NCBI RefSeq assembly: GCF_030463535.1
Contig: NC_132896.1
Span: forward strand, 19,573,709-19,637,708
DNA from: Salminus brasiliensis
Taxonomy: Eukaryota > Chordata > Actinopteri > Characiformes > Bryconidae
Length of the DNA stretch: 64,000 nucleotides
Direction of reading: 5' to 3'
Of the stretch, positions 12,591-24,600 are shown one piece after another. Numbering within the stretch: the first letter of the stretch is position 1; each line of letters opens with the position of its first letter. The notes beneath the pieces were generated by a model, which did not search any database, was not told where the DNA came from, and saw only the letters and a program-made list of their open reading frames with translations. Made by a program: the position numbers and the translations under genes.

Positions 12591-14000
12591 AGCATCATTG
12601 AAATAACACAAATATCTGCAATCATCTGTGTGGCAGACTCCTCCAGTACATTTGTGATTGATTCTTCTGACACTATTTTTTTTGCAGTTTTTGCAGTGAT
12701 GTGATAACAGCAATTTTCAATTCATGTAAAGCTGGGAAGCAGTAGAACAGGGTGGGCCCAATGGCATTTCTGAAAGCCTTAGATATAAAGGAAAAGAATA
12801 CATTACTGAGAAGAAATGCGTCCATGAAATGGCCAATTTAACGGCTTAATTGAATGAAGGAAGAATAGGGATCACACAGAAAGCAAATGAGAAGAAAAAC
12901 ATCAGACATCAAAACATTTCTTTGAATTTTCCATTTGCAGTTGTTGCCCGTGACCGCTAAACTCGACTGGACCCGATCAGTGCTTAAAGGAGATAAGGAA
13001 ACTTGTCATTGTTTTCTAGCTTTTTCATATAATTCTCACAATTCAGCCTGAGAAATAGAACCTTTCCTGCATGCTGAAAGGCGGACAAATGAAACAGAAC
13101 TACATAAATATAAAAAAAGTCTTCTCGATGCAGACTGTACGATTTGTGACGGCTCTTTGTTCTCGAAAAGAATGAAAATCTGTAGAGAAAGCAAAACAAA
13201 TGACTCAGAACGGGCGAAACAAACAAAACAAGAGATGGAATCTAAGCAGTGGGTCTGATAAGTCTTACTGGGGCAACTCCCAGTGTCACAGACAGCGAGC
13301 TGAGAAGCTGCAAAAAAAAAAAAAGCTAGGGTGTAGCATGACGTAAGATCATGCAATGCTATAGGGTCCATAGGAACTATGAGGAAACTATGAGGGCTTT
13401 CATCAAATATGGGATGGTTTCCCTCCTGTTCATGCTACTTTGTGTAGGATGAAGTAAAAGGTCCAAAACCGTGTAGGACAACATGAGTGGAAGATGCTTT
13501 TTCTTGAGCTGATGTTGGCCATGCAGCCAACTTTTGAACATGAGCATGTCTTTGATTTGGCTATTACCATAAACCTGCCTGCCTCATCTTCCTTCCAACG
13601 CACCACCCAATCCCCCCCCCCCCCCCTTTCCGCGTTCTGTTTTTCAGGGGGATGGTTTAGGCATGGTGGGCTGTATGGGGGGTAGGGGGCGGAGGGAGGC
13701 CCCTTTTCCCTGACCCCTGGTGTCAGTGGTACATAAACCCCATGAAGGAGAGCGAGGCTCCTCATCCAAGGCAAACAACCCCCCATCGGTGGACCTGCCA
13801 CAAGCCTGCTCCCTGCTCCTTCGCAGCTCTACTGAACTTGGCACTATTCTACGAGGAGGAAAGGAGGAACCAAACGCACACACAGCTCTCCAGGAGAAAT
13901 CCAAGAGAGACCTGCCCTGGGTCTTAGAGTAGCGCCGATATACAAACACATTCGCCGCAAACACACATGCAGACGCAGCCACGGTTCTCACACACAAACG
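12591..14000. other. apln promoter-proximal upstream region
   Basis: No gene is supported here. A poly-C tract (about 13609-13627) and a GC-rich stretch (13640-13930) precede the CA/CT microsatellites before apln exon 1. No convincing TATA box or defined start site can be assigned by eye. The core promoter of apln is expected somewhere between about 13700 and 14300, from its position only. Confidence 0.4.
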
Positions 14001-14005
14001 ACGTG
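14001..14005 (+). promoter_or_regulatory. Candidate hypoxia-response element core (ACGTG) upstream of apln
   Basis: The core lies in the context GACGTGCGC, 304 bp upstream of the apln start codon, and is followed by CACAC words that resemble a HIF ancillary sequence. Apelin is known to be induced by hypoxia through HIF-1 in mammals. A five-base core occurs often by chance, so only its position gives it weight. Confidence 0.3.
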
Positions 14006-14064
14006 CGCACACGCACACACACACAGCCACACGCGCACATACACAGAGGAGCAAACAGTATCTC

Positions 14065-14191
14065 TCCCTTCCTCTCTCTCTCTCTCTTGCTCACCCACTC
14101 TCCCTAACCCTCCCTTCTACACACACACACTCTCTCTCTCTCACACACACATATACACTCTCACACACACATATACACTCACACACACACA

Positions 14192-14222
<31 letters not shown>

Positions 14223-14251
14223 TCACACACACACTCACTCACACACATACA
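14065..14251. repeat. Compound (CT)n/(CA)n microsatellite in the apln 5' flank or 5' UTR
   Basis: CT and CA/ATACAC runs alternate up to about 58 bp before the ATG. If transcription starts upstream of it, this tract lies in the 5' UTR. Otherwise it is part of the core promoter. Confidence 0.95.
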
Positions 14252-14308
14252 CCACTACAGTATATCAGCTAGCGACTGGCGGAGAGACAGAGAGAGGGGA
14301 GAGCCGAA

Positions 14309-14375
14309 ATGAATGTGAAGATCCTGACGTTGGTGATTGTGCTGCTGGTTTCTCTGCTGTGTTCAGCCTGTGCTG
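14309..14375 (+). CDS. apln: Apelin, coding exon 1 (signal peptide)
   Basis: This exon encodes residues 1-22 of preproapelin and the first base of codon 23. Apelin is the secreted ligand of the APJ receptor (aplnra/aplnrb) and acts in angiogenesis, heart development and fluid balance. The exon begins MNVKILTLVIVLLVSLLC, a short basic N-terminus followed by a hydrophobic core, and ends SACA. Signal peptidase cleavage is likely after A22. The sequence matches fish apelin N-termini as remembered. The ATG has G at -3, an acceptable Kozak context, and is the only in-frame start. The exon ends TGCTG with donor GTAAG at 14376, splitting Gly23 as G|GT. It joins exon 2 in phase across a 12.3 kb intron to give a 77-residue precursor. 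Exon 1 of mammalian apelin genes ends at the same place in the protein. Confidence 0.96.
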
Positions 14376-14386
14376 GTAAGTCAAGG

Positions 14387-14397
14387 GAGCGTGCGTG
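14387..14397 (+). promoter_or_regulatory. Overlapping GCGTG motifs just inside apln intron 1
   Basis: The bases AGCGTGCGTGC lie 11 bp after the exon 1 donor and contain two RCGTG hypoxia-response cores. A functional HIF-1 site has been reported in the first intron of mammalian apelin, so the location is suggestive. The motif alone is weak evidence. Confidence 0.25.
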
Positions 14398-14431
14398 CCG
14401 TCGCCTCGCTCGTCTTTTTTTTTTTATTCCC

Positions 14432-14435
<4 letters not shown>

Positions 14436-14471
<36 letters not shown>

Positions 14472-14479
14472 CTCTCTCT
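14436..14479. repeat. (CT)n microsatellite in apln intron 1
   Basis: A nearly perfect CT run with one GC interruption, close to the exon 1 donor. Confidence 0.95.
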
Positions 14480-15846
14480 TTGGCGGCTGGTTGCCTGGAG
14501 CTCGGTGGGTAGAGGCAGATGTAGTTGATCAGTTAGCCAGCGTTGGTTAAGCCTCGGGTGGCTGAGGAGAGGAGGAGAAACAGCACCTGGGCTGTACGCT
14601 GTACTGCACTGCAGAGGTTTGCATGCTATGGTTGTGGCTTTTTTAGGCAAGTTTACCCAAGCCTGGGGTGGAGCGTTTTAGCTTTGATTTAGCGGAGGAA
14701 CTGGAATTCTGTAAGGGGCAAAAGTACACTGAATATACTGCTGCTTATTTCTCCTGGTGTCTTGCAATGCTAAGATGGCTTTGAGCACTGAGCCTGAGTG
14801 CTGCTTGCTGGGTTTCACAATAGTAAAGCACATGCTTACACAATGTTATTAGATGTGGCATTAATTATGCAGTTCATTCAGCCTGACTGAATTCTGAGAC
14901 TGATTTCTCCTATTCTAAATGAGCCAATGTAACCGGTAATGCTATGTATAATCATATTCAATGGGAAGATGTGGGGACTTCCGAAGACCACACTCAACCT
15001 TTGGTTTTTGAGTTACAGGTGCACATAGAAACACTAACACAGTCCAGATCAAAGCTTGGACCACTGGCTTGTAATTTTAACAGATAAGCCCATAATAATG
15101 TGCTATAATACTAGGCCATGATGTGTGGTTGGTATAGTATGTATAGTATTGTGCGGTACAGTAACAGCGCAACAGCATATTCACTCATTGGTGGTGGCCT
15201 AAAGGTACCGTTGACTTCGCCAATGGTAGGTCACTCAAGTCTTAGCTGTGACAAGGGGCTTCAGTCAGGTGACTGGTGCCCAGCCTGCAGATGTGAAGCA
15301 GGTAGTAGTCTAGTGTTAAAAAAAACAAACCGTGGCCCTTGTGTAAATGCCTGCATCTCTCCAAAGACTGACACCAATCAATTAACAACTGCTGGGAAGC
15401 ATGTGTGCCGTGTATGAGCAAGAGAGGGAGAGCGTGTGAGGGTGTGTGGGTGCTGGCTAGTGGCTACTCGCTGTATCAAACTGCCATTGCCGTGCGCCTT
15501 CATTACGGAGACGCTGCTATTTTTGTCTCGTGAGTAAATGGGAAGCAATTAGCCTGCATTACAGACAGGGACAGAGGATTTTAGATTTTTTATCCCACTC
15601 CTCTTCCATGTGTGCGTGTGAGGGAGGCTGCTCCACGCTCTAGCCCCTCTGCTTCAGCTTCCGCGCCTGAGCTGGAGTGGGAGTGGGAAGGTTCGCTTCC
15701 AGCAGCGTAATGAACCCCCCCCCACCCCATTCCCTGGTCAGGCTGACCGTCCAGTATATGTTCCTGGGAAGGTGGCATTAGCAACGTTAGCCACATCGAG
15801 AAAGCATTAGGGAATTAGGTGTTGTTGCGGGGAGCAGTAAGAGAGA

Positions 15847-15893
15847 GGGAAAAAAATGAGAGGGAGATAGAAAGAGAAAGAGAGAGAGAGGCG
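15847..15893. repeat. (GA)n-rich purine tract
   Basis: An imperfect GA/GAAA tract in intron 1. Confidence 0.8.
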
Positions 15894-16080
15894 GGGAGCT
15901 GTTGGGAGTCTGGGATGTGTGCTGTCGCGGGAAGGTGTCGGTGTGTAGGCAGTGGGTGTGAAGCCTTTCATCTCCAGACACGAACACTTTCTCCAGTTCA
16001 CCGGGAGTTTGCTGGAAATTGCGAGCTATTTCAGTCCAGAGATAAAGAGACAGAGATGGAGCTTGTGTGTTGCGTGCATG

Positions 16081-16106
16081 TGCGTGTGTGTGTGTGTGTG
16101 TGTGTA
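16081..16106. repeat. (GT)n microsatellite
   Basis: A perfect GT run in intron 1. Confidence 0.9.
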
Positions 16107-17476
16107 TGACGAGGTGGTCTGGTTGAGGTAGAAACGCTAGGCTGAAACAGGGTGGGGACGTGGAGGAGAACTTGGGGTGCAACAGGCGACAACAGCTCCG
16201 CTGCTGCAGCCCTAGACAGTGGCTCTGGAGTTACCTCGGCTGAACGACCTTTCGCAAAGCTCATCTGTGCATTCCTCAATCAGCTCGCCTTGTAATGGGC
16301 TTTCCTCCCCAGCGGCCAAGACAACCTCCACTCCGAGCCTTTCATAGTTCATTGTGAAAGCAATCTGTCCTCCAGTCTTGCCATCCTTAATCCTGGTATG
16401 TAAACATGCCGTGTTATAGAAATGCTCAGCCACTTGGATCCATCATCCTCACGTCCAATATCAAAGTCTCATCTTTCAGTCACGGAAGCAAAGGCGAATC
16501 CCTTCATGCGTACAGTGTGGACAGAAGGGAGAAAAAACAACAGGTTGAAATATGCCCGCGCACACACACACATACACACACAACTCCTGAGATGTGTCGT
16601 TTTAGTTGCTCGGATCGTCTCCTGAGCAGGTGAAGGCACAAAGAGCAGATCCCTGCCATTATCTGAGGTGAACCATCTGCGTGTGTGACGGGCAATTTCA
16701 CGCAAGCTGTCAGCAAGGGCGTTATTTGGTATTAAACTTTGATGTATGGTTAAGGCAGGACCCTGCAGACTTTCCGCTGCACAGCCATGTGTTCCAGGTC
16801 AGTGAGGAACCAAAGAGAAGCCAGCAAAACAAGCACAGGCCTCATTAAGGAATCCACAGGCGCACAGCGTCTTTTGCTGAAGAAAAGAAGGAGAAGGGCC
16901 AGGAGATTGTGTGAAACAACATCAGCGGACTCGTGCTGGCTGCAGGCAGGAAGCTTTCAATCATAACTCCTGGTTCTTTTCACAAGCCCGGCTGAGATAA
17001 AGAAGGTGCTTGTGCCTACGGTTGTGATTACAGGGGCCACAGAAAGAACACAAAACAGTCAAACTTTTCCAGATGTCCGGCAATAATGTGATAATGGAGA
17101 GCAAACAGCATAAAGGAGAGGCTGGCTACAGAAAGGTTATTACAGGATTACGAAGAGTCACTTAACAACTCTTTGAGGTTTTGTTTTGAAAGAATGCACA
17201 TATTTAAAGTTGCGATTTCATACCAAGGCAAATGAGGTCAGCACATTGGATGGCCTAAGAAAGGAAATGCCTCTGTGGCACTGGCACTATTCAATCCAGC
17301 CTGTATTTGTGGATAGTGCTTTTCCTTATGTACGCTTTAAAATAGCCTATATGATTTTAATCTCAGTGGCTTGAAGCTGTTCCTGCAAGAAAACATCAAC
17401 ACATTCTAACACCCAAACACTTGTTGCACGCACCTGCGTAGTAAATGCATGCAAATCCTACAGGCTACACAACAAT

Positions 17477-17904
17477 ACACAGATCAGCCATAACATTAAC
17501 ACCACTGACAGCTGAAGTGAAAAACATTGATTATCTTCATCTACAGCAACATCCGTTAAGCGGATATTGGATAAGTGGATATAGGCGGCAAGTGAACAGT
17601 CAGTTCTTGAAGGTGATGTGCTAAAATAGCAGGAAATATGGGCAAGCATAAGAATCTGACCCACTTTGACAAGAACCAAACTGTGATGGCGAGATGACCA
17701 TTGGTGCCATCCATGGAGGCCCCACCTCACAACTTACAGGACTTAAAGGATCTGCTGCCAACGTCTTGGCGCCAGATACCACAAGACACCCTCAGGGGAC
17801 TTGTGGAGTCCATGCCGAATGGTCAGATCTGTTGTGGTGGCACAAGGGGGACCTACTCAATACTAAGCACTAATGTGGTACTAATGTTATGGCTGATGGG
17901 TGTG
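17477..17904. mobile_element. Non-autonomous DNA transposon relic with terminal inverted repeats
   Basis: The left end reads AGATCAGCCATAACATTA and the right end (about 17882-17898) reads its inverse, TAATGTTATGGCTGAT. The ends therefore form a clear inverted pair around a 0.4 kb interior. The interior has a GGAGGCCCCACCTCACAACT block and a CACAAGGGGGACCTA block, both remembered from a frequent fish repeat family. No intact coding frame remains. It lies in apln intron 1. Confidence 0.75.
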
Positions 17905-18559
17905 CATACACATTGTATTTTAAAATATTGATATATATTAATAAGCCATGGGATGGCGGCCCTTGCTAAAATAAGGCAGACTGCTATACTAGATCATAAC
18001 TCAGTTTGTTAGGACATGGGGTTCAACTTTGAGAAACGCTCCCCAGTGGCCTCGGCATAGTAAATGCTTTGCTACAGACCAGCGTAATGCAATTCAGAGT
18101 CCTTTGAATAAATCAGTTCACCTTGACCCTCAGCGCTCAAAGGGAATGCGTCCACAGGGGTATGCAGGGAAAGCAGGGTAGAGGGAAAGAGAGCAAAATA
18201 TTAAAGCAAGCCGCTCAGACTGCGACAGCAAGAGAGGTCTTGGAGGCTTTTCTGATAGGAGACGTACACAGGCACTAAAATATTAAACTACCTTTAAAAC
18301 TTTCCCAGCTGGTGGTCTCGCTCACTCTCCTGAATTCGCAGGTGGACGTCTGCGGGGAATATAAAAGGTTTAGTGGCGCAGTTAAAAAAAACGGAGCTGC
18401 TTGAGGCTCCATCTCCCCACTCCTGCATCTGGCAATGGCAGCCAGCCTCGTGCACTGGCAGCCCCTGGGCTTAAAGCGAGCGAGCAGTCCGCCAGCCGGC
18501 CTCCTTCAGCAAGGTCCCTGCTATTGAACATCGGAAACCTCCCTAATCTGCCACTCTCA

Positions 18560-18660
18560 CTCTCTCTTCGCCTGACGGCTTAATTAAAGCCAGATATTCC
18601 AATGGCCTCCATCCAACCCAGCCTAATATTGCCTGATTTATGAATCCCCATTTGAACATT
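18560..18660. promoter_or_regulatory. Candidate regulatory element in intron 1
   Basis: The stretch holds closely packed homeodomain-type words (GGCTTAATTAAAGCC, which is palindromic, and GATTTATGAATCCC) in non-repetitive DNA. This texture is typical of vertebrate conserved non-coding elements. Conservation was not tested. Confidence 0.25.
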
Positions 18661-18703
18661 AAGCATAGCTTTTATAGTGGATGCCAATCAAATGTGACCC
18701 AGG

Positions 18704-18763
18704 CAAATGGCAAGGCACACCAGTAAACGGCAAGGCACACCAATAAATGGAGAGGTACACTAG
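18704..18763. repeat. Short tandem repeat, about 20 bp unit, three copies
   Basis: Three diverged units of the form CAAATGGCAAGGCACACCAG follow one another directly in front of a SINE. Confidence 0.75.
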
Positions 18764-18794
18764 TAAAAACGTTTTAGGGCATGGAGTGAGTTGT

Positions 18795-18932
18795 GCTTGG
18801 TGTAGCATAAGGGGGTTACAATACTGCCCTACATGCAGAAGCAGACTGGGGTTCAATTTCACTGTGCTATACCAATAAGAGCAATTGGGAAAGACTCTGG
18901 CAAAGAGTGTTTGCCCAATGCCATGAATGTGT
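18795..18932 (+). mobile_element. tRNA-derived SINE
   Basis: The head is tRNA-like: an A-box-like TGGTGTAGCATAAGGGG and a B-box-like GGGTTCAATTTC are separated by about 40 bp, as in a pol III promoter. The tail contains CTGGCAAAGAGTGTTTGCCC and AATGCCATGAATGT, the typical fish SINE/LINE tail of the form (GGATAAGAGCGTCTGCC)AAATGCCATAAATG. The same tail occurs inverted at 45309-45370. Confidence 0.75.
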
Positions 18933-20454
18933 GAAGTTGCTCTACTGTCTTGTCCAGCCATAAGGTGAACAGATGTGAGAAGATCTTCTAGAAAAGACTG
19001 GTCCATTGACATGATTTAAGCCCTCAGCGCGTGTCCTTTACGGTTTCTGTCCAAAAGCCTGGAGTAGCTTCCCTGTATTAGTGTGCTGTTAGCGCTGAGA
19101 GGTTTTTAACGTGAACAACTGAAAGTGGATCACACATGTGAAGTGGTTGAGAGTTAGAGAGCACTTTACTAAGACGCCCACTGAGAGAACCATAATTCTA
19201 AGCCCCAGGCTACAGGGTAGGTGTGTGGTGCCTTTTACCTTTTTTTATTTCACGGAATTATATGCAGCCAGCATAAATCTGCACCCCACATCTCTGGATC
19301 GTTAGAAATTGGGATCTTCACTGGAGACTATTCACATTCGCTCTACATTGGCACAGCTTTAATAGCTACAAGAGAAGGAATTAATGCACAGCTGTTTGAA
19401 TAAAAGTACAGTCCCAGCTGTTACCTCTGTTCCCACAAAAAAACCCATTGCCCTGGTGTGTGTGTGTGTGTGAGCAAATTTGTTTTTAAAACTGGCACAA
19501 AAAAAGAAATGGAATTCATAAACATATATCTAGTGCAGGCAAACTGTTTACTGAACAGATTGTGGAGAATTGCATTTCATTTCCCCTAACTTAGACACAT
19601 CTGGGTTCAAATACTTGCACAGATAAACAGAATTAGTGAATGGACTGTTTAGAATGACACTGGCTGTGACTTCACTGACCCTCAAATGCACCGTGAGAAT
19701 CGGGGCAAATATTTGGGCACTAGACCTCCACCAGCACACTTCCAGCTTTTTTTCTCAGCCATGCAGGACAACTGTTTATTCACAGCTAATTGTTCAGCAA
19801 GTCTGGTAATTGGATTAGTTATGGTTCTGTGGCGCTTCGTTCATTATGTTACAGACACTGTCCACTGTCTGGGTTTTTTTTTTCTAAACAAGAACCTTTA
19901 GGGATCAAAATATGTGCTTTCAGCAGAAACTCTTCCAGCCTGCGGCAGTGTTGACACTTCTCTCAGCGGTCACCCTGTAGCAGGGCACTGGCCCAAAGCA
20001 GGGGGGGACTGCAGCTGACCCCTGGCACACACAGAGACGGAGCACACACTATGTGAGTCCAGAGTGGTTCAGCACTGTTTTAGCAATTCCATGCAAGCAA
20101 TCTACAGCAGGATCCCGCTTCCCTTGCAGATTAAGGCTCGAGACGGGGGGCGCTCACCTCCCTCTCCATTATGTGGGAGCTGAGTTTGAGCCTGCCATTG
20201 CTGACTGGGATATCCAGGTCTCAAACTCAGACCTCTAGCCACCTCCCCTCTAAGCCAAATCCTCTTTAAGAAGGCATTCTGCTCGGCACTGGAAGCCAAT
20301 TCGGGAGAAATCTCGCTTAAGATGCTTTGCGTGATCTGCTATGTGATTCTGTCTGCATTTAGAGGTCCCAACCTGCGGTAACCTCTACCCACTGATTCAC
20401 CCCTGTCACTCCAGAGCAACAGGGCAACCGTTCAGTCAGTCTCTCGCTCTTCTT

Positions 20455-20665
20455 TCTCTCCCTCGCTCTCCAAGCTTCATTAGCATTCCTGGCAGCGGGC
20501 GGCCCAGCCGCTTTGAACCCGCAAGCGCTCTGATCACTCGGAACTGGGCCACTTCTCACCTCGTCATTAAAGCCGTGCACTAATTTGGGTCATGTGTAGT
20601 TTGTTTGCAAAGCTGCTTGCCATCTGAAAGTGTCCGATGAGATCAGAGAGCTGAGTAATGACAAA
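20455..20665. promoter_or_regulatory. Candidate conserved regulatory element in intron 1
   Basis: A non-repetitive block carries several homeodomain-type words (CTTCATTAGCATTCC, GTCATTAAAGCC, CACTAATTTGG), a forkhead-type word TTTGTTTGCAAAG and TGAGTAATGACA. The density suggests an enhancer-like element. This is inference only. Confidence 0.25.
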
Positions 20666-21114
20666 GTGTGTTTGTAGGGGTTTTTTTTTCAACAGGGTAC
20701 AATTCTTTTATTTATATAGTAATGGGCCTCAAAGTGGAGCAGCTTTTGTGGGCCGAGGGTGAGCTATGGGGATGACAGTGTACCGGGACAGAGGGGGCAA
20801 GTTTTCATGCACTCCCTCTTCCTCTCCTGAGCCACTGGCGAACAAAGCTGGCCTTCATTTCCCCCTCATGCCCAGCACTATCACAGCAGCACAATGCTGC
20901 ATATCAAACAGCTCCAGTGGCCCCCCAAATGCTTCAAAAACAATCCCAACCAACGGCCTGTGGGCCGGACCCCGTGCAAGCTGGAGTTGGGGGTTGACCA
21001 GCCCTGCCCTACAGGCACTAATCAGGGATTCAAAATCTGCAAAAGTTGGAAACCTGATCAGATCTGACTGACAGTATCGTTTTTTTTAGTCCTGACTGAG
21101 CGCCTTTCAGAGCG

Positions 21115-21128
21115 GCTGCCATGGTAAC
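21115..21128. promoter_or_regulatory. RFX X-box-like motif in apln intron 1
   Basis: GCTGCCATGGTAAC differs from the palindromic RFX consensus GTTGCCATGGTAAC by one base. RFX factors bind such sites in enhancers and ciliary gene promoters. Confidence 0.35.
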
Positions 21129-21563
21129 GTGGTCTGAAAGTCGGCTAGAGATTGGTACCAGTTTCTGCCAAGGCCCTGTGCTACTGGTAGGCATGCGATA
21201 AGCAGCGCTGTGGCTCTAGGGCTTCAAAGAGGCAGAATGCTTCAGAACGGAGGCTGACGATTTCACATGCTACTCAGGGAACGCCAGTGGCTTCCTCACC
21301 TTCATTTGCATATCACAAGTAATGTGTTGAGGGACATCATGTGCACTGTTAATAAATGTAATGAGGCACACTGTAAGAGGGGCTTATACTGTGTCTAGGC
21401 TAGCGCTTTGTATGAGTGTCTACAGTCGTGTGCCTCATTAAGGATACGACGTCCATGATCCACTATGACTAAGTGGAGGATGTTTTGGCAGGCTTCGTAA
21501 TACTGAGCTTGGAATAGCTATGTGAGTAGTAGAGGAAAAAGCCAGCAAGAGCATGAGTGCTCC

Positions 21564-21565
<2 letters not shown>

Positions 21566-21600
<35 letters not shown>

Positions 21601-21605
21601 TCTCT
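21566..21605. repeat. (CT)n microsatellite
   Basis: A CT run in intron 1. Confidence 0.9.
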
Positions 21606-24600
21606 CATTTTAATGAATGAAGGTCTTTCGAGACACTGGGTATCACGGCTCTGACGTCACGCGCTGCCAGCTATGGTTACACACCCAAGGGGATCCACAC
21701 CCCTGTGCTTGCTCTCTCGTATGCAGGCATACACGCTCTCACCAGCACAAACAGTCCTTAGCGGATGCAGTTGGAATTAATATAAACATCAGTATAACCT
21801 ACGGCAAGTCAACAGATCCATATCTGACGCCACGTGCATGATCAAATTGTTCGGGGACTGTTTGACTCATGGTTGCATTGGTCACTTCTGTCATCATGGC
21901 ACTTTGCAGTGACTGGATGTCCCTGTAGGAGCTGCAATAGGTGTAGACAACAAAGCTTCCATATAGTATAACAAATACTCCCAAATCCAATCCTAAATTA
22001 CAGGTGTACCCGTGAAAGTCTGCAGAGTTGTCCATACATGCTGTCTCCTGGTCACGTTAAGTGAATCTCACCTTAATTAGAGAGTGCACTACAGTCCTCT
22101 ATATATGTTCAAATTATTGCCAAGCTATCTGATGAAACTCTGGGTAGGTTGTTGAAGGAGTTAGTGTCAGGTTTAGATTTTGGATTGAGGTTAGGGTTAC
22201 GTTTAGTGTTAGGGTAAATTCAGGTGGCTTAAATATTTGATCGTAGCTAGGTATTTAAAAAACAATCAGTGTGTTATGCTCACTGGATTTGGCCAAAGTA
22301 AGTAAGTGGAATGGGGCGTGTTTGAGTCGTGCGCTTATGCATGCACAAAAAGAACACAAACAAAAGAAGGGACGACAGGTGATGCCCGTAGAATTCGTTG
22401 CAAATGCTGACAATAAATCAATAACCCTATAGCTGGTTTCATAAGGAAACTAAGCGAGTCAATTTCAATGTTCAAACAGAGACAATCCAATTATATAGCA
22501 TATTGATTCTCTATTACCTTCAGATGATTGAGGCTGGGCAGTGGTGGGCGGGGGTGAGTCTCAGAGGTCGAGCCTGAGGAGTGAAAAGGCATGTAATACA
22601 TCTCCCTATACGGAAATGCTACGCTGTCCTCACCTGGTTCTGCTTTGCACATAAGTAGATCTAATCTCTCATTTCCTGGAGTAGTGGCAAACAGATTAAA
22701 TCCATCTGGCCCTTCCGTTGTCCAAAACAGACTATGTCTCTAATGTGTTCCTAATAATGTTCGTGTGTCCGTCTTTTCAGGCGATTCGTGGCTTTTTTTT
22801 TTCTTCTGTGGTTTCGGGTGTTCATACAGGCGACATGTTGTGCGTTTAGGCCAGCCTTGTGGATTCAATGAATCACACATCAAACTCAGCAGTCTCCTCA
22901 TAACTCTTCTGTGCCCTGGGTCGTCGCCCTTCTGCCAGACAAGCTTGGGAAGATGCGCAAGCCTTCCACATGAGAGACAGAGTGGGGATTTAGAGAGACA
23001 GGCTATCAGCTTCGGTACGCCCAACAGGAGTGAGGTAGCCATGTGAAAAAGCCAACATAATGGATGGCGCCCAAGGAGTGCACCGAAGCAGGGAGCAGAG
23101 AATGAAATAGCAGCACTTCTGGCTATTCATCATGACTCTGGAGGACGGACACAGGGAGCTCAGTCATGGCTGCACAGCCATCTATTTTGCTGGAGCTAGA
23201 GAGAAGGAGGGTATGGCAGTGGTATTGGTAACGCAGTCCAAGAATTCTCACTTGATAAGTGTATACTGACGGAAGCATGAGGCAGCGGGACTAAATGACA
23301 AGGGTTGGTGGAAAAAAGCTGCACTTTCAGATGTATTAAGATGTTAGTATCATAGGAAGTCAGTGGTAGCAAATCGCTTCCTGGATTAAGTGTAAGAATT
23401 TGGAGGATATTTTGCTATGTTAATAACTAGAACAGTCATTTCTGCGCTCACAATCTATTATGTTAGCTCCCGTGCTATTGCCTTTGTCGCCTTACATTCG
23501 TGACCACATGCAAACGGATGCCGCATTCCCCAGAGTTCTCTAAAGGGCTGTGTGGTTTGAGAGCGAGCCAAGAGTAGTAAAATAGTCAATGGCTGTGATT
23601 CTGCATGCTTAAAATAGACATCCCCCTTGACGCTTAGCGAATCTGTCTGACCTGAAGTTTTCCTCCAGGCGTTAAGAGTTAATTCATAATCGTCGTTCTT
23701 ATAGCTCCCAAGACTTTATTTTTAGCAGCTTTCATTACACCTTTTTCAGCCCAGACTCAGATGTGCTCCCTACAAAAAAGCTGAGCGATGGCTGGCAGCT
23801 TGTGATGGCAGGAAACGTCTAAATTGTCTCATTATGGAGAGGGGTTATGACAGACTGAGCAGGGGAAGAGGAGCAGCGGTGATGTACTTTCGTTCAGCTC
23901 CAGCTGTCCAGGTGTAATTACGGCCTCTCCCGGCTGCTCGGCTGTATCAATCCAGGAGTGTTTGCCCCCTTCGAGACAGTTCGGCACAATTCCTCCTGTC
24001 ATGTTGCAAGGGACGCGCAGGCTTGAATGATGGGCTGCACTGACAGCCATAGCATGGCTAAGACTCCTGGTCTGTTTTCCTCTGCTGCTTCCAGAAACTC
24101 CTTCAGAAGTCTGGCGAGAGGGAGGAAAATGGCCTGTAACCTCGCTCACACATGGAGCCTTTTTACCCCCTACCCCCACCACTGATTAGGAAGAAAATGA
24201 ACTGAATGCAGACAGAATGTGTACACTTCCTTCATTCATTCTGTTTCTGGTACAATAACAAGAGGATAATGCCAGGATTAGGGCGCCTGGGGGGGAAGAT
24301 GGGTTTTGTGTTTCTTTCCCCTGCAATTTTCACAGTGAAATATGCAATGGAGCCTTTCTTGTCTCCAGTGAATCAGTCATCTGTTCACATGTTACACGCT
24401 GGATACAGATGATTAGCTTATACACAGAACCTGAGTTCTGAGGAATTTAAAAACATACACTGGGAATGCTTAAACCGTGAGCGGCTTCATAAGTAATGCA
24501 TTTGGCCTCATTATCCTTTCTAGTGACTTAGTCAAAACAGCGGGTCACGGTTCTATGGCTTTTTAGTGCAATCATTATCATACAAATAGTATGATACAGT

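Noticed and set aside
13644..14054. 136-codon open frame on the - strand upstream of apln
   Set aside because: Much of it is translated CA microsatellite (Val/Cys repeats). It is not a plausible protein.
20098..20290. Possible additional SINE around repeated CTCAAACTCAG words
   Set aside because: Some B-box-like words occur, but no A box at the right distance and no match with the other SINE copies in the window.
22186..22216. GTTAGGGTTA-type words resembling interstitial telomere sequence
   Set aside because: The words are irregular and few, within AT-rich DNA with GGTTTAG variants. No array is present.
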